Part shown: positions 33,590-41,492 of the stretch, piece by piece
Position numbering within the stretch: position 1 is the first letter of the stretch
Layout of the letters: the number at the start of each line of letters is the position of its first letter
Assembly: GCF_024138395.1 (NCBI RefSeq)
Contig: NZ_JAMYDU010000001.1
Location: 496,001-560,000 of the forward strand
Source: Pseudomonas mandelii
GTDB lineage: Bacteria > Pseudomonadota > Gammaproteobacteria > Pseudomonadales > Pseudomonadaceae
DNA: 64,000 nucleotides
Direction: 5' to 3'
Notes under the pieces: generated by a model
Database searches by the model: none
What the model saw: only the letters and a program-made list of their open reading frames with translations
Told to the model about the DNA's origin: nothing
Translations under genes and position numbers: made by a program

Positions 33590-34231
33590 ATGCCCACGTT
33601 GAACCTGATCCAGCACCATCCAGCCGAAGGTCCTGGCGCCATTGCCGAATGGGCCCGGTCCCGTGGCATTACGCTGAACGTGTTTCGCGCCGACCTCGGC
33701 CAGTTGCCGCCGGTGAGCGCGACACCTGCGATCCTGTTGGGCGGGCCTTATGAGTCCAACGCTGGGCCGATGTGGTTGGAAGCGGAGCGTCAGTGGCTGG
33801 TGGGCAGTCTGGATCAGGGCGCGGCGGTGTTTGCGATTTGTCTGGGCGCGCAACTGCTGGCGCTGAGCCTGGGTGGGAATGTGCGGCGCATGGCTCGTCC
33901 CGAAACGGGCTGGACGACTGTGACCTTTGCGGATGGCCAGAGGCTGCAGGTGCTGGAATGGCACGAAGATGCGATCGATCTACCGGCGGATGCGCAGTTG
34001 CTGGCCAGCAGTGACGTGTGTGAGCAGCAGATGTATCGGGTCGGGGCGACGCGGGTGGGGTTGCAGTTCCACCCGGAGTGGAATGCCGAATCGGTGGCGA
34101 TGCTCAATGAGCACTTTGCCGAGGAATCGCCGTTGCCACGGGGGCCACAGGACAGTTCGGCCTATGCAGCCGTGTTTGGCTGGTTGCAGGTGACGCTTGA
34201 CCAGTGGTGGGCGGCGCGGACAGCGGTTTGA
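33590..34231 (+). CDS. Class I glutamine amidotransferase-like protein
   Basis: The 213-residue protein has the GATase1 fold with the nucleophile in AICLGAQLLALSLGG and the catalytic His-Pro-Glu in GLQFHPEWN. It resembles stand-alone GMP-synthase-like or gamma-glutamyl-hydrolase-like proteins. ATG 33590 starts MPTLNLIQHHPAEGPG; an upstream frame to 33554 is unlikely. The 322-bp region before it holds an AT-richer stretch and no other gene. The physiological substrate is unknown. Confidence 0.82.
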   Translation: MPTLNLIQHHPAEGPGAIAEWARSRGITLNVFRADLGQLPPVSATPAILLGGPYESNAGPMWLEAERQWLVGSLDQGAAVFAICLGAQLLALSLGGNVRRMARPETGWTTVTFADGQRLQVLEWHEDAIDLPADAQLLASSDVCEQQMYRVGATRVGLQFHPEWNAESVAMLNEHFAEESPLPRGPQDSSAYAAVFGWLQVTLDQWWAARTAV

Positions 34232-34234
34232 ATC

Positions 34235-34340
34235 AAGATCAAAAGATCGCAGGCTTCGCCAGCTCCTACATTGACCGAGTACACCGGTGAAATTACGGCT
34301 GTACGCCCCCTGTAGGAGCTGGCGAAGCCTGCGATCTTTT
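34235..34340. repeat. REP doublet between convergent genes
   Basis: ATCAAGATCAAAAGATCGCA with GGCTTCGCCAGCTCCTACA faces TGTAGGAGCTGGCGAAGCCT and GCGATCTTTT. It separates the amidotransferase and rhodanese genes. Confidence 0.8.
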
Positions 34341-34348
34341 CGGCTACA

Positions 34349-34783
34349 TCAACATTCGCAGCCGATCACGGTACTGACCGGCCGTTGCACCGCAACGCTC
34401 AACGCAAAACCCTCATCCAGCCACCCCGTCACCCCGCCGATCATTTCCTTGACCGGGTAACCCAACGCCGCCAGCTTCACCGCGGCCTTGTTGGCGCCGT
34501 TGCAGTGGGGCCCTGCGCAATAGACCACAAACAGCGTGACCTTCGAATAACTCGCCAGGCCGTCAGCCGTGATCAGTCGCCCCGGAATGTTGATCGCGCC
34601 CGGCACATGTCCGCGTTCGAACGCCGACGGTCCGCGCACGTCCACCAAGACAAAATCCACCTCGCCAGCCTGTTGGCTGCCATAGACGTCGGAACAATCG
34701 GTCTCGAAGGTCAGACGGTTGCTGAAATGCATCAGGGCGATGGCAGATGGGGCGGCGGGAATTTCGCGAACCAGGCTGGGCAT
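34349..34783 (-). CDS. Rhodanese-domain protein (sulfurtransferase-like)
   Basis: The 144-residue single-domain rhodanese starts MPSLVREIPAAPSAIALM. It has DVRGPSAFERGHVPGAINIP and the active-site cysteine C89 in VVYCAGPHCNGAN. The loop is longer than the canonical CRxGxR and carries a second cysteine. It is divergent from an AraC/DJ-1 regulator of the FtrA type, an arrangement frequent in proteobacteria, and is probably controlled by it. ATG 34783 is used; the longer frame to 34867 crosses the promoter. Confidence 0.85.
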   Translation of the reverse strand: MPSLVREIPAAPSAIALMHFSNRLTFETDCSDVYGSQQAGEVDFVLVDVRGPSAFERGHVPGAINIPGRLITADGLASYSKVTLFVVYCAGPHCNGANKAAVKLAALGYPVKEMIGGVTGWLDEGFALSVAVQRPVSTVIGCEC

Positions 34784-34884
34784 GGGCTGTACTCCAAAGT
34801 CTCGGTGGGTGTGGGAAGACTTTATCTGCCCCGCGCTCGCCGCTACAGTGGCGCACAAGACACTCATCGGGAATTTTCCGCCAA

Positions 34885-35859
34885 ATGCAGCCCACCCCTG
34901 GATTGGTCGCGATTCTGGCCTACGACGGCCTCTGCACTTTCGAATTCGGCATCGCCGTGGAGATCTTCAGCCTGGCGCGGCCGGAGTTCGATTTCCCTTG
35001 GTATGAGCACCGCATCGTCGCTGTCGACCAAGGGCCGATGCGTGCCATGGGCGGCATTCAGGTGCTGGCCGACGGCGGGATGGAACTGCTTGAAGAGGCC
35101 CGGACCATCATCATCCCCGGCTGGCGCGACCGCAGCGCGGCAGTGCCTGAACCGTTGCTCGCAGCCCTGCGCCAGGCCCATGCCCGGGGCGCGCGATTGC
35201 TGTCGATCTGCTCCGGGGTATTTGTACTGGCGGCCACCGGTTTGCTCGACGGTCACGGCGCCACGACGCATTGGCGCTACACCGCTGAACTGGCCGAACG
35301 TTTTCCGAACATTCAGGTGGACCCGGACGTGCTCTATGTTGATTCCGGCCAATTGATCACCTCGGCCGGCAGCGCCGCGGGCATCGATGCCTGCCTGCAC
35401 TTGGTCGCACGGGATTTCGGCACTCAGGTGGCCAACTCGGTGGCGCGGCGGTTGGTGATGTCGCCGCAACGCACCGGCGGTCAGGCGCAGTTCATTCCGT
35501 CACCGGTCAGCCCGACGCCGCGCAGCGATCTGTCGCGGGTCATGCAATGGGCACGGGAACGTCTGCACGAACCGCTGGAGGTTCGCGACCTTGCCAGCGA
35601 AGCGGCCATGAGTGAGCGCACGTTCCTGCGGCGGTTCACCGAAGCCAGCGGCCTGCCGCCCAAGGCGTGGTTGCAACATGAACGCCTGGCCCGCGCGCGT
35701 GAATTGTTGGAGAGCACTCGCCAGAACACTGAGCAGATTGCCCAGCATTGTGGTTATCGTTCGGTGGAGAGTTTCCGGGTGGCGTTTCGCAGTGTGGTCG
35801 GTGTGCCGCCGTCGGTTTATCGGGAGCGGTTTGGGCGTGAGGTAAAGGCGATTTTTTGA
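34885..35859 (+). CDS. ftrA: FtrA/GlxA-type AraC-family regulator with DJ-1/PfpI domain
   Basis: The 324-residue protein joins an N-terminal DJ-1/PfpI domain (residues 1-190; LLSICSGVFVLAATG has the Cys of the nucleophile elbow) to a C-terminal AraC DNA-binding domain (residues 220-320) with two helix-turn-helix units (LASEAAMSERTFLRRFTEAS and IAQHCGYRSVESFRVAFR). It is likely to regulate the divergent rhodanese gene. ATG 34885 (MQPTPGLVAILAYDG) fits the family; the frame runs open to 34747 but overlaps the rhodanese start. Confidence 0.88.
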   Translation: MQPTPGLVAILAYDGLCTFEFGIAVEIFSLARPEFDFPWYEHRIVAVDQGPMRAMGGIQVLADGGMELLEEARTIIIPGWRDRSAAVPEPLLAALRQAHARGARLLSICSGVFVLAATGLLDGHGATTHWRYTAELAERFPNIQVDPDVLYVDSGQLITSAGSAAGIDACLHLVARDFGTQVANSVARRLVMSPQRTGGQAQFIPSPVSPTPRSDLSRVMQWARERLHEPLEVRDLASEAAMSERTFLRRFTEASGLPPKAWLQHERLARARELLESTRQNTEQIAQHCGYRSVESFRVAFRSVVGVPPSVYRERFGREVKAIF

Positions 35860-35870
35860 GGTGTGCTTGA

Positions 35871-35953
35871 GGGCCTCTTCGCGGGCAAGCCTCGCTCCTA
35901 CATTGGACCACGGTGCGCCCCTGTAGGAGCGAGGCTTGCCCGCGAAGAGGCCC
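35871..35953. repeat. REP doublet
   Basis: GGCCTCTTCGCGGGCAAGCC with TCGCTCCTACA faces CTGTAGGAGCGAGGCTTGCC and CGCGAAGAGGCC. It is one of the most symmetrical REP doublets in the window and lies between convergent ftrA-like and cobF genes. Confidence 0.8.
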
Positions 35954-35970
35954 CCCAGCCACCCATTATC

Positions 35971-36726
35971 TCAAGGTTTGCGCAACAGATAGGTATCCAT
36001 GATCCACCCATGCGCCAGCCGCGCCGCCTTGCGCACCCGTTCAATCTCATCCGCGACATCCTTGAGCTTGCCACTGATCAGGATTTCATCCGGCGTCCCC
36101 AAATAAGCCCCCCAGTAAATCTCCGTCTCCTGATCGGCCACGTGATGGTAAGCATCTTGCGCATCCAGCATCACCACCAGGCTATCGGCATCACTCACCT
36201 GCCCCGCCGCCAACCGCCGGCCGGTGGTGATTTCAATCGAGCGACCGATGCGATTCAGCGGCACCTTATGTTGCGCTGCCAACGCCTGCACGCTGGTGAT
36301 CCCAGGGATCACTTCGAACTCGAACACACACCGGCCTGACGCCAGAATCGCCTGCAGAATCCGAATGGTGCTGTCGTACAACGCAGGATCGCCCCACACC
36401 AGAAAACCGCCGCACTGGTCGTCGGTCATTTCCTCGTTGATCAATCGTTCGAAGGTCTGTTGTTTAGCGCGGTTCAGGTCTTCGACGCTGGCCTTGTAGT
36501 CCACATCCCCGCGTTCCCGCTCCGGGCTGTGGGCTTCAACGAAGCGGTAGTCATGATCGGTGATGTAGCGCTCACAGATCTCGCGGCGCAGGTCGATCAG
36601 TTTGTCTTTGCTCTGGCCCTTGTCCATGAGGAAAAACACATCGACGCGGTTCAGCGCCTTCACTGCCTGCATGGTGATGTAGTCGGGGTTGCCGGCGCCG
36701 ACACCGATGACCAGAAGTTTTTTCAT
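35971..36726 (-). CDS. cobF: Precorrin-6A synthase (deacetylating)
   Basis: The 251-residue protein is a tetrapyrrole methyltransferase: MKKLLVIGVGAGNPDYITMQ is the N-terminal glycine-rich loop and FLVWGDPALYDSTIRIL is the central motif. The DVFFLMDKGQSK region and the length fit CobF, which methylates precorrin-5 at C1 with deacylation in the aerobic cobalamin pathway. ATG 36726 overlaps the upstream phosphatase stop in a TGATG junction, so the two are coupled. Other cob genes are not in the window. Confidence 0.88.
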   Translation of the reverse strand: MKKLLVIGVGAGNPDYITMQAVKALNRVDVFFLMDKGQSKDKLIDLRREICERYITDHDYRFVEAHSPERERGDVDYKASVEDLNRAKQQTFERLINEEMTDDQCGGFLVWGDPALYDSTIRILQAILASGRCVFEFEVIPGITSVQALAAQHKVPLNRIGRSIEITTGRRLAAGQVSDADSLVVMLDAQDAYHHVADQETEIYWGAYLGTPDEILISGKLKDVADEIERVRKAARLAHGWIMDTYLLRKP

Positions 36727-37298
36727 CAGCATGTTCCCTCAGGGTCCGTGCCCATCAAACGTAACCGCCAGCGACCGTTGAACCGCAACTCGATGGCCGA
36801 CAACGGTTCGACGTCGATCTGATTGAATGCCGCGCCCTGCAGCACCTGCATCAATGCGGCGCGGATGACAAACGGATGGGTGATGGCAACGATATGCCCC
36901 GGCATCGCCTCAAGACTACTCAACCATGCAGCCACCCGCTCACCGAGTTGTGCCACCGATTCTCCACCGTGGGGCGCCGACGTAGGCTCATTGAGCCAGG
37001 CCTGGAGCGTCTCCGGTTCGGCTTTTTGCAGATCGTCGATCGACATGCCTTTCCAGCGGCCGAAATCGCAATCCCCCAACGCCGCGACAATCTCCACGTC
37101 GTCGCCAAACAGTTCAGCGGTTTGGCGGGTCCGCAGTTCCGGTCCACAGAGCAAACGGGGCGTTCCCTTGAACTGGCGGCAGCGCGAACCCTTCGCCGAA
37201 TGCCAATCCATTTCCAACGGCTCGTTCGTAGGAAAACACGCCAATTTCTGTGCGACGGTTCGAGCGTGGCACATCAGGGTCAAGCGGGTCGCCTGCAC
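36726..37298 (-). CDS. Histidine-phosphatase-fold protein with altered RHG motif, coupled to cobF
   Basis: The 190-residue product shows the histidine phosphatase fold (CLASS: LLCGPELRTRQTAELFG; EIVAALGDCDFGRWKGMS; IVAITHPFVIRAAL). The usual catalytic LIRHGET is replaced by LMCHARTVAQ: His11 is kept, but Arg10 is Cys and the glycine is Ala. The second catalytic His is present in THPF. Activity may therefore be changed or reduced. Coupling to cobF suggests a role in cobalamin metabolism, as for the CobC phosphatase, but this is inference. GTG 37298 is the start. Confidence 0.75.
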   Translation of the reverse strand: MQATRLTLMCHARTVAQKLACFPTNEPLEMDWHSAKGSRCRQFKGTPRLLCGPELRTRQTAELFGDDVEIVAALGDCDFGRWKGMSIDDLQKAEPETLQAWLNEPTSAPHGGESVAQLGERVAAWLSSLEAMPGHIVAITHPFVIRAALMQVLQGAAFNQIDVEPLSAIELRFNGRWRLRLMGTDPEGTC

Positions 37299-37394
37299 GG
37301 AAGATCACTCTGTCGATAGGATGGAAAATGGCACGATGCCGCAAACTTGCGGCTCATTGTGCCGCAAGAAGCGCGCACCCTGAACGCATTCCTC

Positions 37395-37630
37395 GTAGCA
37401 GCTGTCGAGCCTGCGAGGCTACGTCGGTTAGTAGCAGCTGCCGAGCCTGCGAGGCTGCGTTCGGCTGCGAAGCAGTCGTCAAACCAGAACTTGCGGTGCA
37501 TCAGGTGAACTGCGTCAGCCCGATTCACGACTGCTACGCAGCCGAACGCAGCCTCGCAAGCTCGACAGCTGCTACAGCTGCTACAGCTGCTACAGCCGAA
37601 CGCAGCCTCGCAGGCTCGACAGCTGCTACG
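37395..37630. repeat. Array of GTAGCAGCTG palindromic repeats with 36-bp tandem unit
   Basis: GTAGCAGCTG occurs at 37395 and 37431, exactly 36 bp apart, then CTGCGTTCGGCTGCGAAGC. The opposite orientation CAGCCGAACGCAGCCTCG follows twice. A nine-base unit AGCTGCTAC is repeated three times in a row near 37565-37590. The array occupies most of the 571-bp gap upstream of the RpiR gene. Confidence 0.75.
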
Positions 37631-37792
37631 GCACTGGACTCACAGACCCATTTTATCCCCCGGGAAGTAGCGATCTCTGACACCGCTATGGGCGATGTCC
37701 TACAAAGGGAGTCGACATCCGCGTAGCCCACGGCGTATGGGGTTTGCGCTCCATTTTTGGACTTTTAAAATCCTCGAAAAAATTCGCTAGAC

Positions 37793-37810
37793 ATGTAGCA
37801 CACGTTACAT
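37793..37810. promoter_or_regulatory. Inverted repeat ATGTA-N8-TACAT in AT-rich promoter of the RpiR cluster
   Basis: A perfect five-base inverted repeat lies about 60 bp before the RpiR gene in a clearly AT-rich stretch (37750-37860) that is unlike the GC-rich surroundings. This is the expected place for the cluster promoter. The binding protein may be the RpiR regulator itself; the site is short and tentative. Confidence 0.35.
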
Positions 37811-37869
37811 AAATACTAATTTAGCAATTTGTGAAATAAAACCGACATATCCATCCAGCAGGAGCCCGG

Positions 37870-38724
37870 ATGTCCTCTCTCAGAGACCTGATCACCGATC
37901 CCGCCCTGGACTTCACTCCGTCGGAACGCAAAGTCATACGTGCCTTGCTGGATCAGTATCCGCGTAACGGACTGGGCCCGATGTCACGTCTGGCCGAACA
38001 TGCCGGTGTCAGCGATCCGACCATTGTGCGGCTGGTAAAGAAGCTTGGTTTCAACGGCTATGCCGACTTTCAGGAAGCCTTGCTCAGCGACATGGATGAC
38101 CGCCTGCGCTCTCCCAGTACTCTGTTGCAACCCCGCGCCCATCTCAAGAAAGATGATCCCTGGGGCCATTATCTGGCGAACAGCCATCGGGCATTGATCG
38201 ACACCCAGGCGCTGACCCAACCCGAAGATGTACGAATTCTGATCGAATGGTTGCTCGACACTCGCCATCAGATCCATTGCTTCGGCGGCCGCTTCAGCAG
38301 TTTCCTCGCCAACTATTTGCTCAACCATTTGCGCCTGTTGCGGCCCGGCTGTTTTGCCCTGGAAGACAACGCGCAATTGCCGGACCGGCTGTTCGACGTG
38401 CAGCGTCAGGATGTGGTGCTGGTGTTCGACTATCGCCGCTATCAGTCCCAGGCCCTGCGTGTCGCTAATGCCGCGAAGAGCCGGCATGCGCGGGTCGTGC
38501 TGTTCACCGATATCTACGCGTCACCGCTGCGAGAAATGGCCGACCTGATCATCAGTGCACCAGTGGAATCGGCGTCGGCCTTCGACTCGATGGTTCCGGC
38601 GCTGGCCCAGGTTGAAGCACTGGTTGCCTGCCTGTCCCTGCGCAGCCCCGATCTGGCCGATCGCCTGGAAGGCATCGATGCCCTGCGGACCGATTTCGAC
38701 ACCCACCTGCTGGAGGATAAATAA
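37870..38724 (+). CDS. RpiR/MurR-family transcriptional regulator
   Basis: The 284-residue protein has the N-terminal RpiR helix-turn-helix (residues 1-75; MSRLAEHAGVSDPTIVRLVK, then KLGFNGYADFQEAL) and a C-terminal SIS domain (residues 125-260) that normally binds a phosphosugar. RpiR regulators in amino-acid and amine gene clusters are known. It starts a co-directional series with gaps of two bases or overlaps, so it probably regulates its own operon. The ligand is unknown. Confidence 0.88.
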   Translation: MSSLRDLITDPALDFTPSERKVIRALLDQYPRNGLGPMSRLAEHAGVSDPTIVRLVKKLGFNGYADFQEALLSDMDDRLRSPSTLLQPRAHLKKDDPWGHYLANSHRALIDTQALTQPEDVRILIEWLLDTRHQIHCFGGRFSSFLANYLLNHLRLLRPGCFALEDNAQLPDRLFDVQRQDVVLVFDYRRYQSQALRVANAAKSRHARVVLFTDIYASPLREMADLIISAPVESASAFDSMVPALAQVEALVACLSLRSPDLADRLEGIDALRTDFDTHLLEDK

Positions 38725-38726
38725 GG

Positions 38727-39371
38727 ATGTTCACGCTCCCCCACCACTCGCCCCGGGACTTACCGTTCACCACCGACCACACCGCGTTGTTGCTGGTGGA
38801 CATGCAGCGTGCCTGGCTTGAGCCGCAGTTCGACCCGCACCTCAACGGACCGGATGCCGAATACTTTCTGACCCGCGCCCACACGCAGGTGGTGCCCAAT
38901 CAGCGCCGGTTGCTCAGTGCCTTTCGCGGCGCACGGCAAAACGTGCTGCACACGCTCATCGAAAGCCTCACCGCCGATGGTCGCGATCGTTCGCTGGACC
39001 ACAAACTCTCGGACATGCACCTGCCCAAGGGCAGCCCGCAAGCGCGAATCATCGATGACCTGACGCCGATCGAAAACGAAATGGTGTTGCCCAAGACTTC
39101 TTCCGGGGTCTTCAACTCCACCAACATCGACTACGTGCTGCGCAACCTTGAAACCCGCCACCTGATCATCGCCGGCATCGTCACCGACCAGTGCGTCGAC
39201 ATGGCCGTGCGCGACGCCGCTGATCGCGGTTACCGGGTGACGCTGGTCGAAGATGCCTGCGCCACCTACACCGAACAACGGCATCACGCCTGCCTGAACG
39301 CCATCAAGGGCTACTGCTGGATCACCGACACCCAGACCGTGCTCGGCCGATTGCAGGAGATGCAGCCATGA
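38727..39371 (+). CDS. Isochorismatase-family cysteine hydrolase (amidohydrolase)
   Basis: The 214-residue protein has the isochorismatase-like catalytic triad: Asp in ALLLVDMQRAWLEP, Lys in VLPKTSSGVFNSTN and Cys in IVTDQCVDMAVRDAA. Such enzymes hydrolyse amides such as carbamoyl, ureido or nicotinamide groups. The gene begins two bases after the RpiR stop and ends overlapping the glutamine-synthetase-like gene by four bases. Its place in the catabolic operon suggests removal of an amide or ureido group from the substrate. Confidence 0.86.
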   Translation: MFTLPHHSPRDLPFTTDHTALLLVDMQRAWLEPQFDPHLNGPDAEYFLTRAHTQVVPNQRRLLSAFRGARQNVLHTLIESLTADGRDRSLDHKLSDMHLPKGSPQARIIDDLTPIENEMVLPKTSSGVFNSTNIDYVLRNLETRHLIIAGIVTDQCVDMAVRDAADRGYRVTLVEDACATYTEQRHHACLNAIKGYCWITDTQTVLGRLQEMQP

Positions 39372-40699
39372 GCGCTCGCCTGTCGCCACTGCCGATGACC
39401 ACGATCGTCACCACCGACCTGATCGGCGTGACGCGCGGCCGTTCCTTTCCCACCGACGAACTCGATGCCTATCAAGTGGCCGGCTGCGGCTGGGTGCCGG
39501 CCAACAGCGCCCTGACCCCGCAAGACATCATCGCCTCCAGCAATCCATGGGGCGCTTATGGAGACTTGCGGCTGATTCCCGACTTGAGCAGCCGTGTGAC
39601 CGTCAACAACGGCCCGGACGCCAATGCCCCGGCGCTGGACTTCATTCACGGTGACATTCGCGAAACCGATGGCCGTCCTTGGGGCGCCTGTCCGCGCACG
39701 CTGTTGCGCAACGAGGTGGAGCGTTATCGCAGCGAATTGGGACTGCAGATCAACGCCGCGTTCGAACATGAATTCAACCTCGGCAGCGGCGCGGCTGAGC
39801 ATCTGGCGTTCTCTCTTGAGGCGCAGCGCCAGGGCGCCGAGTTCGGCGGCTGGTTGCTCAGCGCATTGCGTGCCGGCGGTGTGGAGCCGGAGATGTTCCT
39901 GCCGGAATACGGCAAGCATCAATACGAAATCACCTGCCGCCCAACCCTCGGCGTCGCCGCCGCTGACCGCGCGGTGAACGTGCGCGAGATCACCCGTGAG
40001 ATCGCCCGGCAAATGGGTCTGGACCTGAGTTTCGCGCCCAAGACCTCCGAGCAGGCGGTGTGCAATGGCGTACATTTACACGTGAGCCTGCAGGATCTGG
40101 CCGGCCACCCGGTGATGTACGACGCCGGCACCACCAATGGCCTATCGACGCTCGGCCAGCATTGGGCCGCCGGCGTTCTGCACTATTTGCCGGCGCTCTG
40201 CGCCTTTACCGCGCCGACACCGGTTTCCTACGAGCGCTTGCAGCCCCATCACTGGAGCGCTTCCTACGCCTGCCTCGGCCAACGCAACCGCGAAGCGGCG
40301 CTGCGGATTTGCCCGACCGTGAGCCTGGGCGGCAAAGCCGTGGCGGCACAGTACAACCTGGAATTTCGCGCCATGGACGCCACCGCCTCGCCGCATCTGG
40401 CCATGGCCGCGTTATTGATCGCCGGACGCCTGGGCATCGAGCAGCGCCTGGCCCTGAACGCGATCACCGATGAAGTCCCCGATTCCCTGAACGAAGAGCA
40501 ACGCCAGGCCCGCGGCATCGTCGCCCTGCCCGCGTCTCTGTCCCAGGCCCTGGAATGCCTGCGCAACAGCGAGGCGCTGATCGAAGCCCTGCCGAGCGCC
40601 TTGCTGGACACCTGGTTCGCCCTTAAAACCGAGGAACTGAGGCTGACGGAACAGCTCTCGCCCGCCGATCTTTGTGAGCACTATGCGCGCCTGTACTGA
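39368..40699 (+). CDS. Glutamine-synthetase-like gamma-glutamyl ligase
   Basis: The 443-residue protein has the glutamine synthetase catalytic fold, with NAAFEHEFNLGSGAAEH, AVCNGVHLHVSLQDLAGHP and YNLEFRAMDATASPHLAMAA as the metal, ammonia and ATP regions. It is shorter and more divergent than GlnA and lacks the adenylylation-loop features. Relatives in amine catabolism (gamma-glutamylamide and gamma-glutamyl-polyamine synthetases) join glutamate to an amine. The neighbouring permease and hydrolases fit that role. The gene overlaps both neighbours. Confidence 0.85.
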   Translation: MSARLSPLPMTTIVTTDLIGVTRGRSFPTDELDAYQVAGCGWVPANSALTPQDIIASSNPWGAYGDLRLIPDLSSRVTVNNGPDANAPALDFIHGDIRETDGRPWGACPRTLLRNEVERYRSELGLQINAAFEHEFNLGSGAAEHLAFSLEAQRQGAEFGGWLLSALRAGGVEPEMFLPEYGKHQYEITCRPTLGVAAADRAVNVREITREIARQMGLDLSFAPKTSEQAVCNGVHLHVSLQDLAGHPVMYDAGTTNGLSTLGQHWAAGVLHYLPALCAFTAPTPVSYERLQPHHWSASYACLGQRNREAALRICPTVSLGGKAVAAQYNLEFRAMDATASPHLAMAALLIAGRLGIEQRLALNAITDEVPDSLNEEQRQARGIVALPASLSQALECLRNSEALIEALPSALLDTWFALKTEELRLTEQLSPADLCEHYARLY

Positions 40700-41435
40700 G
40701 TCCGCCGAACTGGGGATCTACACCCAACCTGCGTACACCCTGAGCCGGGAAGCCTCCGAGCACCCGCTGATTCTGGTGTGTGAACACGCCAGTCGTTTTA
40801 TCCCGGCCGGGCTGAATGACCTGGGCTTGAGCCATGAAGCCGCCCGCGAACACATCGCCTGGGACATCGGCGCCCTGGCGCTGGCCGAGGGTGTGTCCGA
40901 AGCATTGGGCACCACCCTGCTGGCGGCCAACTATTCACGGCTGTTGATCGACCTCAACCGCCCGCGCCATGCGCCGGACAGCATTGCATTGCAGAGCGAG
41001 ATTTATCAGGTGCCGGGCAATCGGGACCTGGACGAGGCCACCCGCGAGTATCGCCGGCACTGCCTGTTCAAGCCGTTTCATGCACGCCTGCAAACCTTGA
41101 TCGACGCCCGTGTGGCTAAAGGTCGACCGGTTCGCGTGGTGGGGATTCACAGTTTCACGCCGATATATTACGGCCAGCCACGAGTGCTGGAGGCCGGCGT
41201 GTTGTTCGGCCAGGCCAGGGAGTACGCACAGCGAGTGATCGACGGGTTGAGTCGGCACTCCTTGAAAGTCGCGGGTAATCAGCCATACAGAATCGATCCG
41301 CTGGGTGACATGACCGTGCCAGTTCACGGTGATGCACGCGGGCTTGAGTCGGTGTTGATCGAGGTGCGCAACGATCTGTTGCGTACGCCCGAGGATATCG
41401 GTCGCTGGACCGACTATCTGGCGCCGCTGCTGTAG
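40683..41435 (+). CDS. N-formylglutamate amidohydrolase family protein
   Basis: The 250-residue protein has the FGase motifs LVCEHASRFIP, INYSRLLIDLNRP-like ANYSRLLIDLNRPRHA and VGIHSFTPIYYG, with the zinc-binding residues in the first and last. The family includes HutG, which hydrolyses N-formylglutamate, but related enzymes cleave other N-acyl or gamma-linked glutamate derivatives. It follows the glutamine-synthetase-like gene with an overlap of 17 bp (start ATG 40683; GTG 40674 is possible). Together they suggest a cycle that attaches and later removes glutamate. Confidence 0.83.
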   Translation: MRACTESAELGIYTQPAYTLSREASEHPLILVCEHASRFIPAGLNDLGLSHEAAREHIAWDIGALALAEGVSEALGTTLLAANYSRLLIDLNRPRHAPDSIALQSEIYQVPGNRDLDEATREYRRHCLFKPFHARLQTLIDARVAKGRPVRVVGIHSFTPIYYGQPRVLEAGVLFGQAREYAQRVIDGLSRHSLKVAGNQPYRIDPLGDMTVPVHGDARGLESVLIEVRNDLLRTPEDIGRWTDYLAPLL

Positions 41436-41492
41436 AGCAATAGCTTCAATCTCGCAGCGTGCAGCTGCTTTCATATCAAGGAGAAGGGCTTC

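Noticed and set aside
34747..34884. N-terminal extension of the FtrA-like regulator
   Set aside because: It runs into the divergent rhodanese start; the DJ-1 domain begins cleanly at 34885.
37395..37630. Possible CRISPR array (repeats at regular distance)
   Set aside because: Units are palindromic, few and in both orientations, with no unique equal-length spacers and no cas genes.
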